Shown piece after piece: positions 50,032 to 58,595 of a stretch of DNA of 64,000 nucleotides. The position numbers and the translations under genes were made by a program. The DNA comes from Oscillospiraceae bacterium (GTDB lineage: Bacteria > Bacillota > Clostridia > Oscillospirales > Oscillospiraceae), in assembly GCA_017540645.1 (NCBI GenBank), contig JAFYAQ010000030.1:41321-105320 (forward strand). Direction: 5' to 3'. Every line of letters starts with the position of its first letter. Positions within the stretch are counted from its first letter, which is position 1. A model generated the notes under the pieces. The model was not told the origin of the DNA. It worked only from the letters and a program-made list of their open reading frames with translations, and did not search any database.

Positions 50032-52290
50032 CTACTCCTTTGAAGTCTCGTCCAACAGGCTCAGCTGTTTCTCTCCCCGGTCCTCCTCCCGCAAAAGAGC
50101 GCCGGCGGCGGGGAGGCTGCGGACCCGATATCGGCTCAGGTTTTGGATGGGGGTATCCTGTAGCAGCGCCGCGTGATCCAGGCGGTATTTGGGCTTCAGG
50201 GTCAGCACGCCCACGCCCTGGGTGCTGCGGGAAGTCTTGGGCGCCAGGAGCGAGGAATGGAACACCAGTGCCCGACCCTCCGTGGAATACACAGCCACCG
50301 GCTGTTCCTCCGTGAGGGGCAGCACCGTGCGCAGAGGGCTCTTATCGCTGTAGGCGCCGGTCAGCCGGCGGCGATTGGTCTTGGTGGCGTACACGCTCAT
50401 GGGCAGGCGGGCGCACTTTCCGTTTTCAAAGAACAGCAGCAGCTCGCCGCTGTAATCCCCCGGCAGCACCAGGCAAAGCACGTTCTCCCCCTCGTCCATG
50501 CCCAGGACCGTGGGCAGGTAGGCTCCCAGCTGGGAGGCCTTGGTGTCCGGGAAGTCCGCCGCCCGGGTCTTGTAGACCTGCTGGCGGTCGGTGAATATCA
50601 GCAGTTCCCGGGAGTTGCTGGTCTCGAAGCTCTGGAAGGGGCCGTCCTCCTCCTTGTACTTCTGTTCTCCGCCCATGCGCAGAGAGAGGGGCGTGATCTT
50701 TTTAAAGTACCCGCCCCGGGAGAGAAAGAGATGCACCGGGTAATCCTCCACGGTCTCCTCCTCCGGCTCCATCTCCTCATCCGCGGCATAGGAAATGGTG
50801 CTCCGACGGGGCGCGGGATACTTCTTCATTACCGCGCGGAGCTCCTCCACGATGATATTCTGAAGCCGGCGCCGGCTTTTGACCGTGTCCTCCAGATCCG
50901 CGATGTCCTTTTCCAGCTGCTCGGTCTCCTCCACCCGTTTGAGGATGTACTCCCGGTTGATATTCCGCAGCCGGATCTCCGCCACGAATTCCGCCTGGAT
51001 CTGGTCGATGCCGAAGCCGATCATCAGATTGGGCACCACGTCGCTCTCCCGCTCCGTTTGCCGAATGATGGCGATGGCCCGATCGATATCCAGGAGGATC
51101 TTTTTCAGGCCGTTCAGAAGGTGCAGCTTTTCTTTCTTCTTCCCCAGGTCAAAGTACACCCGCCGCCGGACGCACTGGAGCCGCCAGGCGATCCACTCGT
51201 CCAGGATCTCCCCCACGCCGCAGACCTTGGGCGTGCCGGCCAGCAGGATATTGAAATTACAGGAGAAGGTGTCCTGCAGGGGCGTCATGCGGAAGAGCCT
51301 CGCCATCAGCTTCTCCGGGTCCGTGTCCCGCTTCACGTCGATGGCCAGCTTCAGGCCGTTTTTGTCGGTCTCGTCCCGCATGTCGCTGATCTCCCGGAGC
51401 TTGCCCGCCTTCACCAGCTCCGCCACCTTGTCGATGATGGCCTCCGCAGTGGTGCTGTAGGGGATCTCGTAGATCTCGATGACCCGCTCCTTCTCATCAA
51501 AGCGCCAGCGGGCCCGGACCCTTACGCCGCCCCGGCCCGTGCGGTAGAGGGTCTCCATCTCCACTCCGTCCACCAGGATCTCCCCGCCGGTGGGAAAGTC
51601 CGGCGCCGGAAGGGTGGTCATGATGTGGTGATCGGGGTCCCGGATCAGGGCGATGGCGGTCTCGCAGACCTCATGGAGGTTGAAGCCGCAGATATTGCTG
51701 GCCATGCCCACGGCGATGCCCATATTGGCGGACACCAGCACGTTGGGAAAAGTGGTGGGCAGCAGGGACGGCTCCTTCATGGTCCCGTCGTAGTTGTCCA
51801 CCATGTCCACCGCGTCCTTGTCGATATCCCGGAAAAGCTCGGCGCAGATGGGCGACAGCTTGGCCTCCGTGTACCGGGGCGCGGCGTAGGCCATGTCCCG
51901 GGAGTAGACCTTGCCGAAGTTGCCCTTGGAGTCCACAAAGGGGGTCAGCAGCGCCTCATGGCTGCGGGAGAGCCGGACCATGGTATCGTAGATCGCCGCG
52001 TCCCCGTGGGGGTTCAGACGCATGGTCTGGCCCACGATATTGGCGCTCTTGGTGCGGCCGCCGGTCAGGAGCCCCATCTTATACATCATGTACAGCAGCT
52101 TGCGGTGGCTGGGCTTGAAGCCGTCGATCTCCGGGATGGCCCGGGAGATGATCACGCTCATGGCGTAGGGCATGTAGTTTTCTTCCAGCGTCTCGGTGAC
52201 CGGCTGTTCCACCACCATGGGGCGCAGCCCAAACACGTTCTGGGACTCCGGAGTCACGGCCGCCGCTTCGGTTTTTTTTCGTTTAGCCAT
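50032..52290 (-). CDS. Type IIA topoisomerase subunit A (ParC/GyrA-like)
   Basis: 752-residue DNA-cleaving subunit that works with the B subunit encoded upstream. The catalytic Tyr is Tyr140 in AYAAPRYTEAKLSP. The quinolone-determining stretch is NPHGDAAIYDTMVR, so the position equal to GyrA Ser83 is Ala98. Breakage-reunion and coiled-coil domains reach about residue 480; the C-terminal part forms beta-pinwheel-like blades, but no GyrA box is visible, pointing to decatenation (topo IV) more than gyrase. This divergent pair is common in clostridia beside the canonical gyrase. It begins 24 bases after the B subunit. Confidence 0.92.
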   Translation of the reverse strand: MAKRKKTEAAAVTPESQNVFGLRPMVVEQPVTETLEENYMPYAMSVIISRAIPEIDGFKPSHRKLLYMMYKMGLLTGGRTKSANIVGQTMRLNPHGDAAIYDTMVRLSRSHEALLTPFVDSKGNFGKVYSRDMAYAAPRYTEAKLSPICAELFRDIDKDAVDMVDNYDGTMKEPSLLPTTFPNVLVSANMGIAVGMASNICGFNLHEVCETAIALIRDPDHHIMTTLPAPDFPTGGEILVDGVEMETLYRTGRGGVRVRARWRFDEKERVIEIYEIPYSTTAEAIIDKVAELVKAGKLREISDMRDETDKNGLKLAIDVKRDTDPEKLMARLFRMTPLQDTFSCNFNILLAGTPKVCGVGEILDEWIAWRLQCVRRRVYFDLGKKKEKLHLLNGLKKILLDIDRAIAIIRQTERESDVVPNLMIGFGIDQIQAEFVAEIRLRNINREYILKRVEETEQLEKDIADLEDTVKSRRRLQNIIVEELRAVMKKYPAPRRSTISYAADEEMEPEEETVEDYPVHLFLSRGGYFKKITPLSLRMGGEQKYKEEDGPFQSFETSNSRELLIFTDRQQVYKTRAADFPDTKASQLGAYLPTVLGMDEGENVLCLVLPGDYSGELLLFFENGKCARLPMSVYATKTNRRRLTGAYSDKSPLRTVLPLTEEQPVAVYSTEGRALVFHSSLLAPKTSRSTQGVGVLTLKPKYRLDHAALLQDTPIQNLSRYRVRSLPAAGALLREEDRGEKQLSLLDETSKE

Positions 52291-52314
52291 AATCTGTCCT
52301 TATATCCATCCGAT

Positions 52315-54306
52315 TTATGAGAGGTCCGCCATGTCCACATACCGGTTGCCCACCATGGCGATGTGTTCCTTCCGTCCGCTGAGATTGTCACCCAGCAGGA
52401 GATCGAACACCCGGGCCGTCTCCTCCGCGTCCTCCGGCATCACCCGGATCAGACGGCGGGTCTCCGGATTCATGGTGGTGAGCCACATCATGTCCGGGTC
52501 GTTTTCGCCCAGACCCTTGCTGCGGTTGATGGAGACCTTGGTGTCCCCCAGCTCCTGCAGGATATCCGCCTTCTCTTTATCGGAGTAAGCGAACCAAGTC
52601 TTCTCCGTGCCCGTCTTTGTAATGATCTCATAGAGGGGCGTTTCCGCGATATAGACATAGCCCTCCCGGATCAGCGTGGGCATCAGCCGCCACAGCATGG
52701 TGAGGATCAGCGTGCGGATCTGGTAGCCGTCCACATCCGCGTCGGTGCAGATGATGATCTTGTTCCAGCGGAGATTTTCCAGGGAAAAGTTGTTGATTTC
52801 CTTGGTGTGCTTCTCCACCTCCACGCCGCAGCCCAGGACCTTGATGAGATCGGTGATGATCTCGCTTTTGAAGATACGGGCATAGTCGGCTTTGAGGCAG
52901 TTCAAAATCTTGCCCCGGACGGGCATCAGGCCCTGAAACTCCGCGTTTCTCGACTGCTTGCAGGCGCCGAGGGCCGAGTCGCCCTCCACGATGTAGATCT
53001 CCCGGACCTCGCTGTCCTTGCTGCGGCAGTCCACGAACTTTTCCACCCGGTTGCTCAGATCCAGGTTTTTGGTCAGATTTTTCTTGATATTGACCCGGGC
53101 CTTTTCCGCCTGCTCCCGGCTCCGCTTGTTGATCAGCACCTGGTCTGCGATCTTGTCCGCGTCCGCCTTGTTCTCTATGAAAAAGATCTCCAGTTTTTCC
53201 TTGAAGAAGTCCGTCATAGCCTCCCGGATGAACTTGTTGGTGATGGACTTTTTCGTCTGGTTTTCGTAGGAGGTGCGGGTGGAAAAACAGTTGGTCACCA
53301 GCACCAGACAGTCCGCCACATCCGGAAACGTGATCTTGCTCTCGTTTTTCTGGTATTTGTTGGTCTTTTTGATGTAGGCGTCGATAGCGTACACAAAGGC
53401 GGTTTTTGCCGCCGCGTCCGGCGCACCCCCGTGTTCCAGCCAGGAGGAGTTGTGATAATACTCCAGAACGGAGACTTCCTTGGAAAAGCAGAAGGCCGCC
53501 GACATGCGTACCTTGTATTCCGGCTTGTCCGCCCGGTCCCGGCCCTTGCGCTCGCTCTCGATGGTATAGGGCGCGGTCATGGCCTTGTCCCCCGCCAGCT
53601 CCGCCACATAGTCGGTGATGCCGTTCTGGTAGCGGAACTCCTTCGTCTCAAAGCGGGAGCCGTGCTGTACCCGAAAACGGAAGGTCACACCAGCGTTCAC
53701 CACCGCCTGGCGGCGAAGAATATCGGTAAAGTATTCTTCCGGGATATTGATATCCGTGAAAACCTGGATGTCCGGCTTCCAGCGGGTGGTGGTGCCGGTT
53801 TTTTTCCGGTCGGTGGGCTCGGTGATCATTTTGCCCTTGATGGCGCCGTGTTTGAAGTGGAGCGTATATTTGTTCCCGTCCCTCCAGACGGTCACATCCA
53901 TGTACTCGCTGGCATATTGGGTGGCGCAGGCGCCCAGGCCGTTCAGGCCCAGAGAGTATTCGTAATCGCCGCCGTCGTCATTTTTATATTTTCCGCCGGC
54001 ATACAGTTCACAGTACACCAGCTCCCAGTTATAGCGCTTCTCCGCGCTGTTCCAGTCCACGGGACAGCCGCGGCCAAAATCCTCCACCTCGATGGACTTG
54101 TCTTCAAAAAGGGTAACGGTTATAATGTCGCCGTAGCCCTCCCGCGCCTCGTCGATGGAGTTGGAGAGTATTTCAAAAACGGCATGCTCACATCCCTCCA
54201 GCCCGTCGGAGCCGAAAATAACACCGGGACGCTTGCGTACCCGATCCGCTCCCTTCAGCTGGGAAATGCTCTCATTGCCGTATCCCTGCGGTTTTGCCGA
54301 TGCCAT
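52315..54306 (-). CDS. Type IIA topoisomerase subunit B (ParE/GyrB-like)
   Basis: 663-residue ATPase subunit. The GHKL ATP site shows FEILSNSIDEAREG and the FGRGCPVDW stretch with a GLNGLGACATQYAS lid. The Toprim domain has EGDSALGACKQSRN, where canonical GyrB reads EGDSAGG, then PVRGKILN and CTDADVDGYQIRTL with the metal-binding Asp pair. It supplies ATP-driven strand passage with the A subunit downstream. The ATG at 54306 is preceded by AGGAAA. Its sequence departs from typical GyrB and ParE at several motif edges, so I avoid naming it gyrB. Confidence 0.92.
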   Translation of the reverse strand: MASAKPQGYGNESISQLKGADRVRKRPGVIFGSDGLEGCEHAVFEILSNSIDEAREGYGDIITVTLFEDKSIEVEDFGRGCPVDWNSAEKRYNWELVYCELYAGGKYKNDDGGDYEYSLGLNGLGACATQYASEYMDVTVWRDGNKYTLHFKHGAIKGKMITEPTDRKKTGTTTRWKPDIQVFTDINIPEEYFTDILRRQAVVNAGVTFRFRVQHGSRFETKEFRYQNGITDYVAELAGDKAMTAPYTIESERKGRDRADKPEYKVRMSAAFCFSKEVSVLEYYHNSSWLEHGGAPDAAAKTAFVYAIDAYIKKTNKYQKNESKITFPDVADCLVLVTNCFSTRTSYENQTKKSITNKFIREAMTDFFKEKLEIFFIENKADADKIADQVLINKRSREQAEKARVNIKKNLTKNLDLSNRVEKFVDCRSKDSEVREIYIVEGDSALGACKQSRNAEFQGLMPVRGKILNCLKADYARIFKSEIITDLIKVLGCGVEVEKHTKEINNFSLENLRWNKIIICTDADVDGYQIRTLILTMLWRLMPTLIREGYVYIAETPLYEIITKTGTEKTWFAYSDKEKADILQELGDTKVSINRSKGLGENDPDMMWLTTMNPETRRLIRVMPEDAEETARVFDLLLGDNLSGRKEHIAMVGNRYVDMADLS

Positions 54307-54542
54307 AGTGTTTCCTTTCCTGCAAGATGTTGTGGTCCCCCATGAACCATATAAACCGTATGTAGTATAATCTCATATTGTAAAAAATGTCAAGCGGGGC
54401 CTGCACTCGCAGACCCCGCCCGCCGCGGGCCTTCTCTCTTGCTCTGTCCCGCAGCTTGCCGCCTTTGTACGGCGGCCGTTTCTAGTATGTTCCGTATGCG
54501 GTCCGATATGCCGCCAGTTTTTTCCTTGAAAGGATGATGAAA

Positions 54543-54806
54543 ATGAATTCTCTCTCCGGTCCCCTGATGCTGATCGCCGCGGCGCTCCTGCTGTGGCTCT
54601 TTCTGCGCATCCTCCGGCTGCCCCTGAAGCTGCTGATGAAGCTGCTGCTTCATGCGGCGGTCGGATTCATCGCACTGTTCGTACTGAATTTTTTGGGGAG
54701 CAGCGTGGGGATCTCCCTGTCCATCACACCGGTGAACTGCATTCTGGCCGGAGCGCTGGGCGTGCCGGGAGTTTTGTTGATGCTGCTTTTCAAGTACGTC
54801 ATCTGA
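54543..54806 (+). CDS. bofA: BofA family pro-sigma-K processing inhibitor-like protein
   Basis: 87 residues, three hydrophobic segments, ending in the family-typical ITPVNCILAGALGVPGVLLMLLFKYVI. In Bacillus, BofA in the mother-cell membrane holds back SpoIVFB-mediated pro-sigma-K processing; clostridial homologues occur even where that checkpoint is absent. Of three nearby ATGs, 54543 has AAAGG at proper spacing. It stands alone; its stop codon abuts that of tcdA on the other strand with no base between them. It implies an endospore-forming ancestry. Confidence 0.9.
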   Translation: MNSLSGPLMLIAAALLLWLFLRILRLPLKLLMKLLLHAAVGFIALFVLNFLGSSVGISLSITPVNCILAGALGVPGVLLMLLFKYVI

Positions 54807-55547
54807 TCATGGGACCGTCTTCAGGCGGATGCCGGCCAGGTCGCGGATGACCGCTCCGGCCAGGATGAGCCCCGCTGCCGCGGGCACAAAGGCCACGGAG
54901 CCCGGGATATCCCTTCTCCCCGTCTCCTGCTCCGAAGCACAGACCGCTTCCCGGGGCCGGACGGGCTCCTCCGTGGAATAGACCACCTTCACATGGTTTA
55001 TCCCCCGCTTCCGCAGCTCCTTGCGCATGATGCGCGCCAAGGGGCAGACCGAAGTTTTGGATATGTCCGCCACGCGAAGGGCGGAGGGGTCCAGCTTGTT
55101 GCCGGTGCCCATGGAGCTGATGACGGGAGTGCCCACCAACTGGCATTCCTGGATCAGCAGGAGCTTGGCCGTTACGGTGTCCACCGCGTCCACCACATAG
55201 TCGTATTCCCGAAAGTCAAACTCCGACGCGGTCTCCGGCAGAAACATGCACCGTCGGGCGCGGACCCGGCACTCCGGATGGATGGATAATACCCGCTCCG
55301 CCGCCGCATCCGCTTTATACCGGCCGATGCTGTCCGCCGTGGCCAGGATCTGCCGGTTCAGATTGGAGAGGGATACCGTATCGTGATCCACCAGATCCAG
55401 CGCCCCTATGCCGGAGCGAGCCAGAGCCTCCACCACATACCCTCCGACGCCGCCGAGACCAAACACCGCCACATGCGCCTTGTGCAGCCTCTGCATGGCC
55501 TCAGAGCCCAGTAAAAGCTCTGTGCGGGCAAATCTCTCCTCATCCAT
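54807..55547 (-). CDS. tcdA: tRNA threonylcarbamoyladenosine dehydratase
   Basis: 246-residue E1-like enzyme that cyclises t6A37 to ct6A in tRNAs reading ANN codons, using ATP. The Rossmann stretch VAVFGLGGVGGYVVEALARSGIG, LVDHDTVSLSNLNRQ, DAVDTVTAKLLLIQ and the later TSVCPLARIMRKELRKRGI with a conserved Cys are typical. AAGGAGAGG precedes the ATG. It follows the DUF1700 pair, with a terminator between. The gene has the usual length. Confidence 0.93.
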   Translation of the reverse strand: MDEERFARTELLLGSEAMQRLHKAHVAVFGLGGVGGYVVEALARSGIGALDLVDHDTVSLSNLNRQILATADSIGRYKADAAAERVLSIHPECRVRARRCMFLPETASEFDFREYDYVVDAVDTVTAKLLLIQECQLVGTPVISSMGTGNKLDPSALRVADISKTSVCPLARIMRKELRKRGINHVKVVYSTEEPVRPREAVCASEQETGRRDIPGSVAFVPAAAGLILAGAVIRDLAGIRLKTVP

Positions 55548-55567
55548 GAATAACCTCTCCTTACTTG

Positions 55568-55601
55568 AAAAGACCCGCGGAACAGCTTCTGCGGGTCTTT
55601 T
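55568..55601 (-). terminator. Terminator after the DUF1700 pair
   Basis: AAAAGACCCGC with complement GCGGGTCTTTT around a 12-base loop; ends the operon from the right and precedes tcdA. Confidence 0.75.
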
Positions 55602-55631
55602 CTCCGTATACTGCGCTGATAACTCCAGGCC

Positions 55632-55826
55632 CTATTCGCCCAGGAAAAACGTAAGGATCTGCTGCAGGCGCTCCCGGGGAATAAATTTTGTCATGTCCAA
55701 CACATCGGTGGTTTCGCGCAAACGCTCCAGACTGCTGCCGGAGGCATAGGCCACCGCGATCATGGCAAGTCCCAGTATCAAAAGGATAGCGCACAAAATG
55801 GCGACCCATCTCCAAATCCTTCCCAT
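55632..55826 (-). CDS. Small single-span membrane protein
   Basis: 64 residues: MGRIWRWVAI start, one membrane segment (about 5-28), then a short outside or cytoplasmic part with SSLERLRETTDVLDMTKFIPRERL. Family not recognised. GAGGAGG lies seven bases before the ATG at 55826. The start falls three bases after the stop of the DUF1700 gene, so the two are co-transcribed and may act together in the membrane. Confidence 0.75.
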   Translation of the reverse strand: MGRIWRWVAILCAILLILGLAMIAVAYASGSSLERLRETTDVLDMTKFIPRERLQQILTFFLGE

Positions 55827-55828
55827 GA

Positions 55829-56875
55829 TCAATCCTCCTCTCTATTTCCAAGGATACCGCCGTAAATGCTCCCCGTCATGCGGAAGATCAGGCCGAAGCC
55901 GCCGATCATGATCCACAGACCCATCCAGATCAGCAGCAGCGCCAGAGCCGAGGCGACAACGGCTCCCCCGCCCAGCAAGATCAGATCCGGCGTATAAACG
56001 ATGACCCCGGAAAAAACATAGCTCATCAGATAGATAGCGGCGGCGCCAAATCCGACACCGGCTGCCAGGGCAGCGACACCCAAAAGCAGGAAGATCCCAA
56101 AGCAGAGGATCCAGACGGGCAGCATGGGAAACGTGACCAGCACGGACGCAAAGATCCGACCGGCGCCGGGACGGTAGACGTCATAATCGTCGTCCTCGTC
56201 GTCCTCATCGTCCTCGTCCTCATCCGCTTCCTCCTCCGGGGTGCGCAGGCTTTCCCTCGCCTCCTCAGCCGCGGGGGCCTCATCGGGCTCCGGGGCGGAT
56301 TCAAACGGTACCGTCTCCTCTGCCGTGGGCTCTTCGGCGGGCGGGGCCGGCTCCTGAAACACCGGGACCGGTTCCGGTTCTTCCTCCGCCGCCGGGGCGG
56401 CGAATTCGGCCTTCGCATCCGGTTCCTGCAAAATACGCTCAGCTGCATCGGTGAAAAGCGGCGGCTCTTCCTCCGGCTCCTCCGGCAATGCTTTCTCTGC
56501 CGGAAGGCCAAATACGCTTTTTACCTCGGCGAAGGGGTCCGGGTCCGGAGGGGCGGAAGCCGGCATCTCCGGAGCAGACTCTGTCACGATCTTTTCCGGC
56601 TCGGCGGGGGCCTTCGCCGGTCTTGTCTCCTTCGCCGGCAGAACATCTTCCTCCGCAAAGGGGATCTCCCCCTTATCCACGGCTTCCCGGTACTCCTGCT
56701 CGATCTGCAGTACCTGGCGCACCGGTGATCCCAGACAGCGGATCAGGGCGTCCTCTCCCTCCGCGCCGGCCTCGTCAAACATTCTTTCGTAATGCTTCAG
56801 CACACGGGCGCGGTCGTTCGTGTCCAGGAATAACAGCAGGTTTTTAAGCTCTGACATAAAACCCTTACGGGTCAT
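55829..56875 (-). CDS. DUF1700 domain-containing membrane protein with acidic linker
   Basis: 348 residues. The N-terminal helical domain (about 1-65) is of the DUF1700/HAAS type (FMSELKNLLLFLDTNDRARVLKHYERMFDEAG). It is followed by a long Pro/Glu/Ala disordered linker ending in a run of Asp/Glu (about 66-220), then four hydrophobic segments (about 230-345). In related systems a PadR regulator precedes such genes; none is present here. GGGAGG at eight bases favours the ATG at 56875 over a GTG nine bases earlier. The function is unknown; envelope sensing is a guess. Confidence 0.82.
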   Translation of the reverse strand: MTRKGFMSELKNLLLFLDTNDRARVLKHYERMFDEAGAEGEDALIRCLGSPVRQVLQIEQEYREAVDKGEIPFAEEDVLPAKETRPAKAPAEPEKIVTESAPEMPASAPPDPDPFAEVKSVFGLPAEKALPEEPEEEPPLFTDAAERILQEPDAKAEFAAPAAEEEPEPVPVFQEPAPPAEEPTAEETVPFESAPEPDEAPAAEEARESLRTPEEEADEDEDDEDDEDDDYDVYRPGAGRIFASVLVTFPMLPVWILCFGIFLLLGVAALAAGVGFGAAAIYLMSYVFSGVIVYTPDLILLGGGAVVASALALLLIWMGLWIMIGGFGLIFRMTGSIYGGILGNREED

Positions 56876-56920
56876 GCCCTTCACCTCCCAGGTGGTTCTG
56901 TTGTAACATTTTGTTATATA

Positions 56921-56948
56921 ATTATACTGTATAAACGGCCCTTGTCAA
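56921..56948 (-). promoter_or_regulatory. Probable promoter of the DUF1700 operon
   Basis: Minus-strand TTGACA (56943-56948), 16-base spacer, TATAAT (56921-56926). Confidence 0.6.
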
Positions 56949-56976
56949 GAACTTTCCGGCAAACAGCGGAGGAATC

Positions 56977-57005
56977 TTGACAAGGCAACTCTTCTATTTT
57001 AGAAT
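56977..57005 (+). promoter_or_regulatory. Probable proS promoter
   Basis: TTGACA (56977-56982), 17-base spacer, TAGAAT (57000-57005). A hairpin at about 57012-57041 sits in the leader but has no U-tract, and T-box core sequences are missing. Confidence 0.65.
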
Positions 57006-57061
57006 GACAGCAAATCCGCGGTGGGAGAAGGGCTCCCGCCGTTATTTAAGGAGAAACGAGA

Positions 57062-58498
57062 ATGGCTAAGGAAAAGAAAGTGGAACAGATCACCGATATG
57101 GAGGTGGACTTTGCCCAGTGGTACACCGATATCTGCCGAAAGGCGGAGCTGGTGGAATACGCCTCGGTGAAGGGCTTTACCATCCTGCGTCCCTACGGTT
57201 ATGCGATCTGGGAGAATATGCAGCGCATCATGGATGCGAAGTTCAAGGAGACCGGTCATGTGAACGTGGCCATGCCGGTGCTGATCCCGGAGAGCCTGCT
57301 GAAAAAAGAGGGAGAGCTTGTCAACGGCTTTGCTCCGGAATGCGCCTGGGTCACCCGGGGCGGCGGCGAGGAGCTGGAGGAGCCTCTGGCATTCCGTCCC
57401 ACCTCGGAGACCATGTTCTGCGATCACTGGTCCAGGGTGCTTCACTCCTACCGGGAGCTGCCGATGCTGTATAACCAGTGGTGCAGCGTGGTCCGCTGGG
57501 AAAAGACCACCCGTCCCTTCCTCCGCTCCCGGGAATTCTGGTGGCAGGAGGGCCATACGATCCACGAGACCGCCGAGGAGGCCATTGCCGAGACCGAGCA
57601 GCAGCTCAATTGTTACGCCGACTTCTTTGAAAATGTGCTGGCCATCCCCGTGGTGCGGGGACAGAAGACCGAAAAGGAAAAGTTTGCCGGCGCCGAGCGC
57701 ACCTACTGCGTGGAGTGCATGATGAAGGACCGCAAGGCCCTCCAGGGAGCCACCTCCCACTATTTCGGCGATAAATTCTCCCGGGCCTATGATGTCACCT
57801 TCACCGGCCGGGACAACAAGCTCCAGTACCCCTTCCAGACCTCCTGGGGTTCCACCACCCGTATGATCGGCGCCGTGATCATGTGCCACGGCGACAACAA
57901 CGGCCTGGTGCTGCCCCCCATGATCGCCCCCATCCAGGTGATCGTGCTGCCCATCGCCCAGCACAAGCCCGGCGTGCTGGAAAAGGCCCAGGAACTGGTG
58001 GATACGCTGAAGGCCGCGGGGCTGCGCGTCCAGGGCGATTTCAGCGACAACTCCCCCGGCTGGAAGTTTGCCAACTGGGAGATGAAGGGCGTTCCCCTGC
58101 GCATCGAGATCGGCCCCAAGGACATGGAGAACAACCAGTGCGTGGCGGTGCGCCGGGACGACCGGGAAAAGCAGTTCCTCCGTCTGGACGAGCTGACGGA
58201 AAAGGTCCCCCAGCTTCTGCAGGCGGTGCAGCGCGACCTGCTGGAGCGGGCCCGGAAGAATCTGGAGGAGCATTGCTACCCCGCCTATTCTCTGGAGGAG
58301 GCCAAACAGATCCAGGAAGAAAAGGGCGGCTTTATCAAGACCATGTGGTGCGGCGAGCTTGCCTGTGAGATGCGGATGAAGGAAGAGGCCGGCATGTCCA
58401 GCCGCTGCGTTCCCTTCAAGCAGGAGCAGCTCTCCGATGTGTGTCCCATCTGCGGAAAGCCGGCCAAGAAGATGATCTACTGGGGCGTCGCGTACTGA
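57062..58498 (+). CDS. proS: Prolyl-tRNA synthetase (zinc type without insertion domain)
   Basis: 478-residue class II synthetase charging tRNA-Pro. It is the archaeal/eukaryote-like form found in many clostridia: no editing INS domain between motifs 2 and 3, and a C-terminal zinc-binding extension with Cys in CGELACEM, SSRC and CPICGKPAKK. Class II motif 2 is in VVRWEKTTRPFLRSREFWWQEGH and motif 3 near TRMIGAVIMCHGD. AAGGAG precedes the ATG. Lacking INS, it would depend on a separate YbaK/ProX-type protein to clear Ala-tRNA-Pro. It ends at a terminator. Confidence 0.97.
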   Translation: MAKEKKVEQITDMEVDFAQWYTDICRKAELVEYASVKGFTILRPYGYAIWENMQRIMDAKFKETGHVNVAMPVLIPESLLKKEGELVNGFAPECAWVTRGGGEELEEPLAFRPTSETMFCDHWSRVLHSYRELPMLYNQWCSVVRWEKTTRPFLRSREFWWQEGHTIHETAEEAIAETEQQLNCYADFFENVLAIPVVRGQKTEKEKFAGAERTYCVECMMKDRKALQGATSHYFGDKFSRAYDVTFTGRDNKLQYPFQTSWGSTTRMIGAVIMCHGDNNGLVLPPMIAPIQVIVLPIAQHKPGVLEKAQELVDTLKAAGLRVQGDFSDNSPGWKFANWEMKGVPLRIEIGPKDMENNQCVAVRRDDREKQFLRLDELTEKVPQLLQAVQRDLLERARKNLEEHCYPAYSLEEAKQIQEEKGGFIKTMWCGELACEMRMKEEAGMSSRCVPFKQEQLSDVCPICGKPAKKMIYWGVAY

Positions 58499-58509
58499 AT
58501 GATTTTTAT

Positions 58510-58543
58510 GGAAAAAGTTCTCCCGTTGGGGGGAACTTTTTCC
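58510..58543 (+). terminator. Terminator after proS
   Basis: GGAAAAAGTTC with complement GAACTTTTTCC, ending in CTTTTTCC; 12-base loop. Confidence 0.75.
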
Positions 58544-58595
58544 GTCTGTACAGCGTCCAATTAGCAGAACGCAAAACATACGGGAGGTATGTACC

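Noticed and set aside
50173..54345. Very long plus-strand frames opposite the topoisomerase genes
   Set aside because: Shadows of strongly biased coding DNA; both topoisomerase subunits are intact on the minus strand.
57006..57061. T-box leader before proS
   Set aside because: The hairpin CGGTGGGAG/CTCCCGCCG superficially recalls a T-box, but the antiterminator core, specifier loop and terminator are missing and the leader is far too short.
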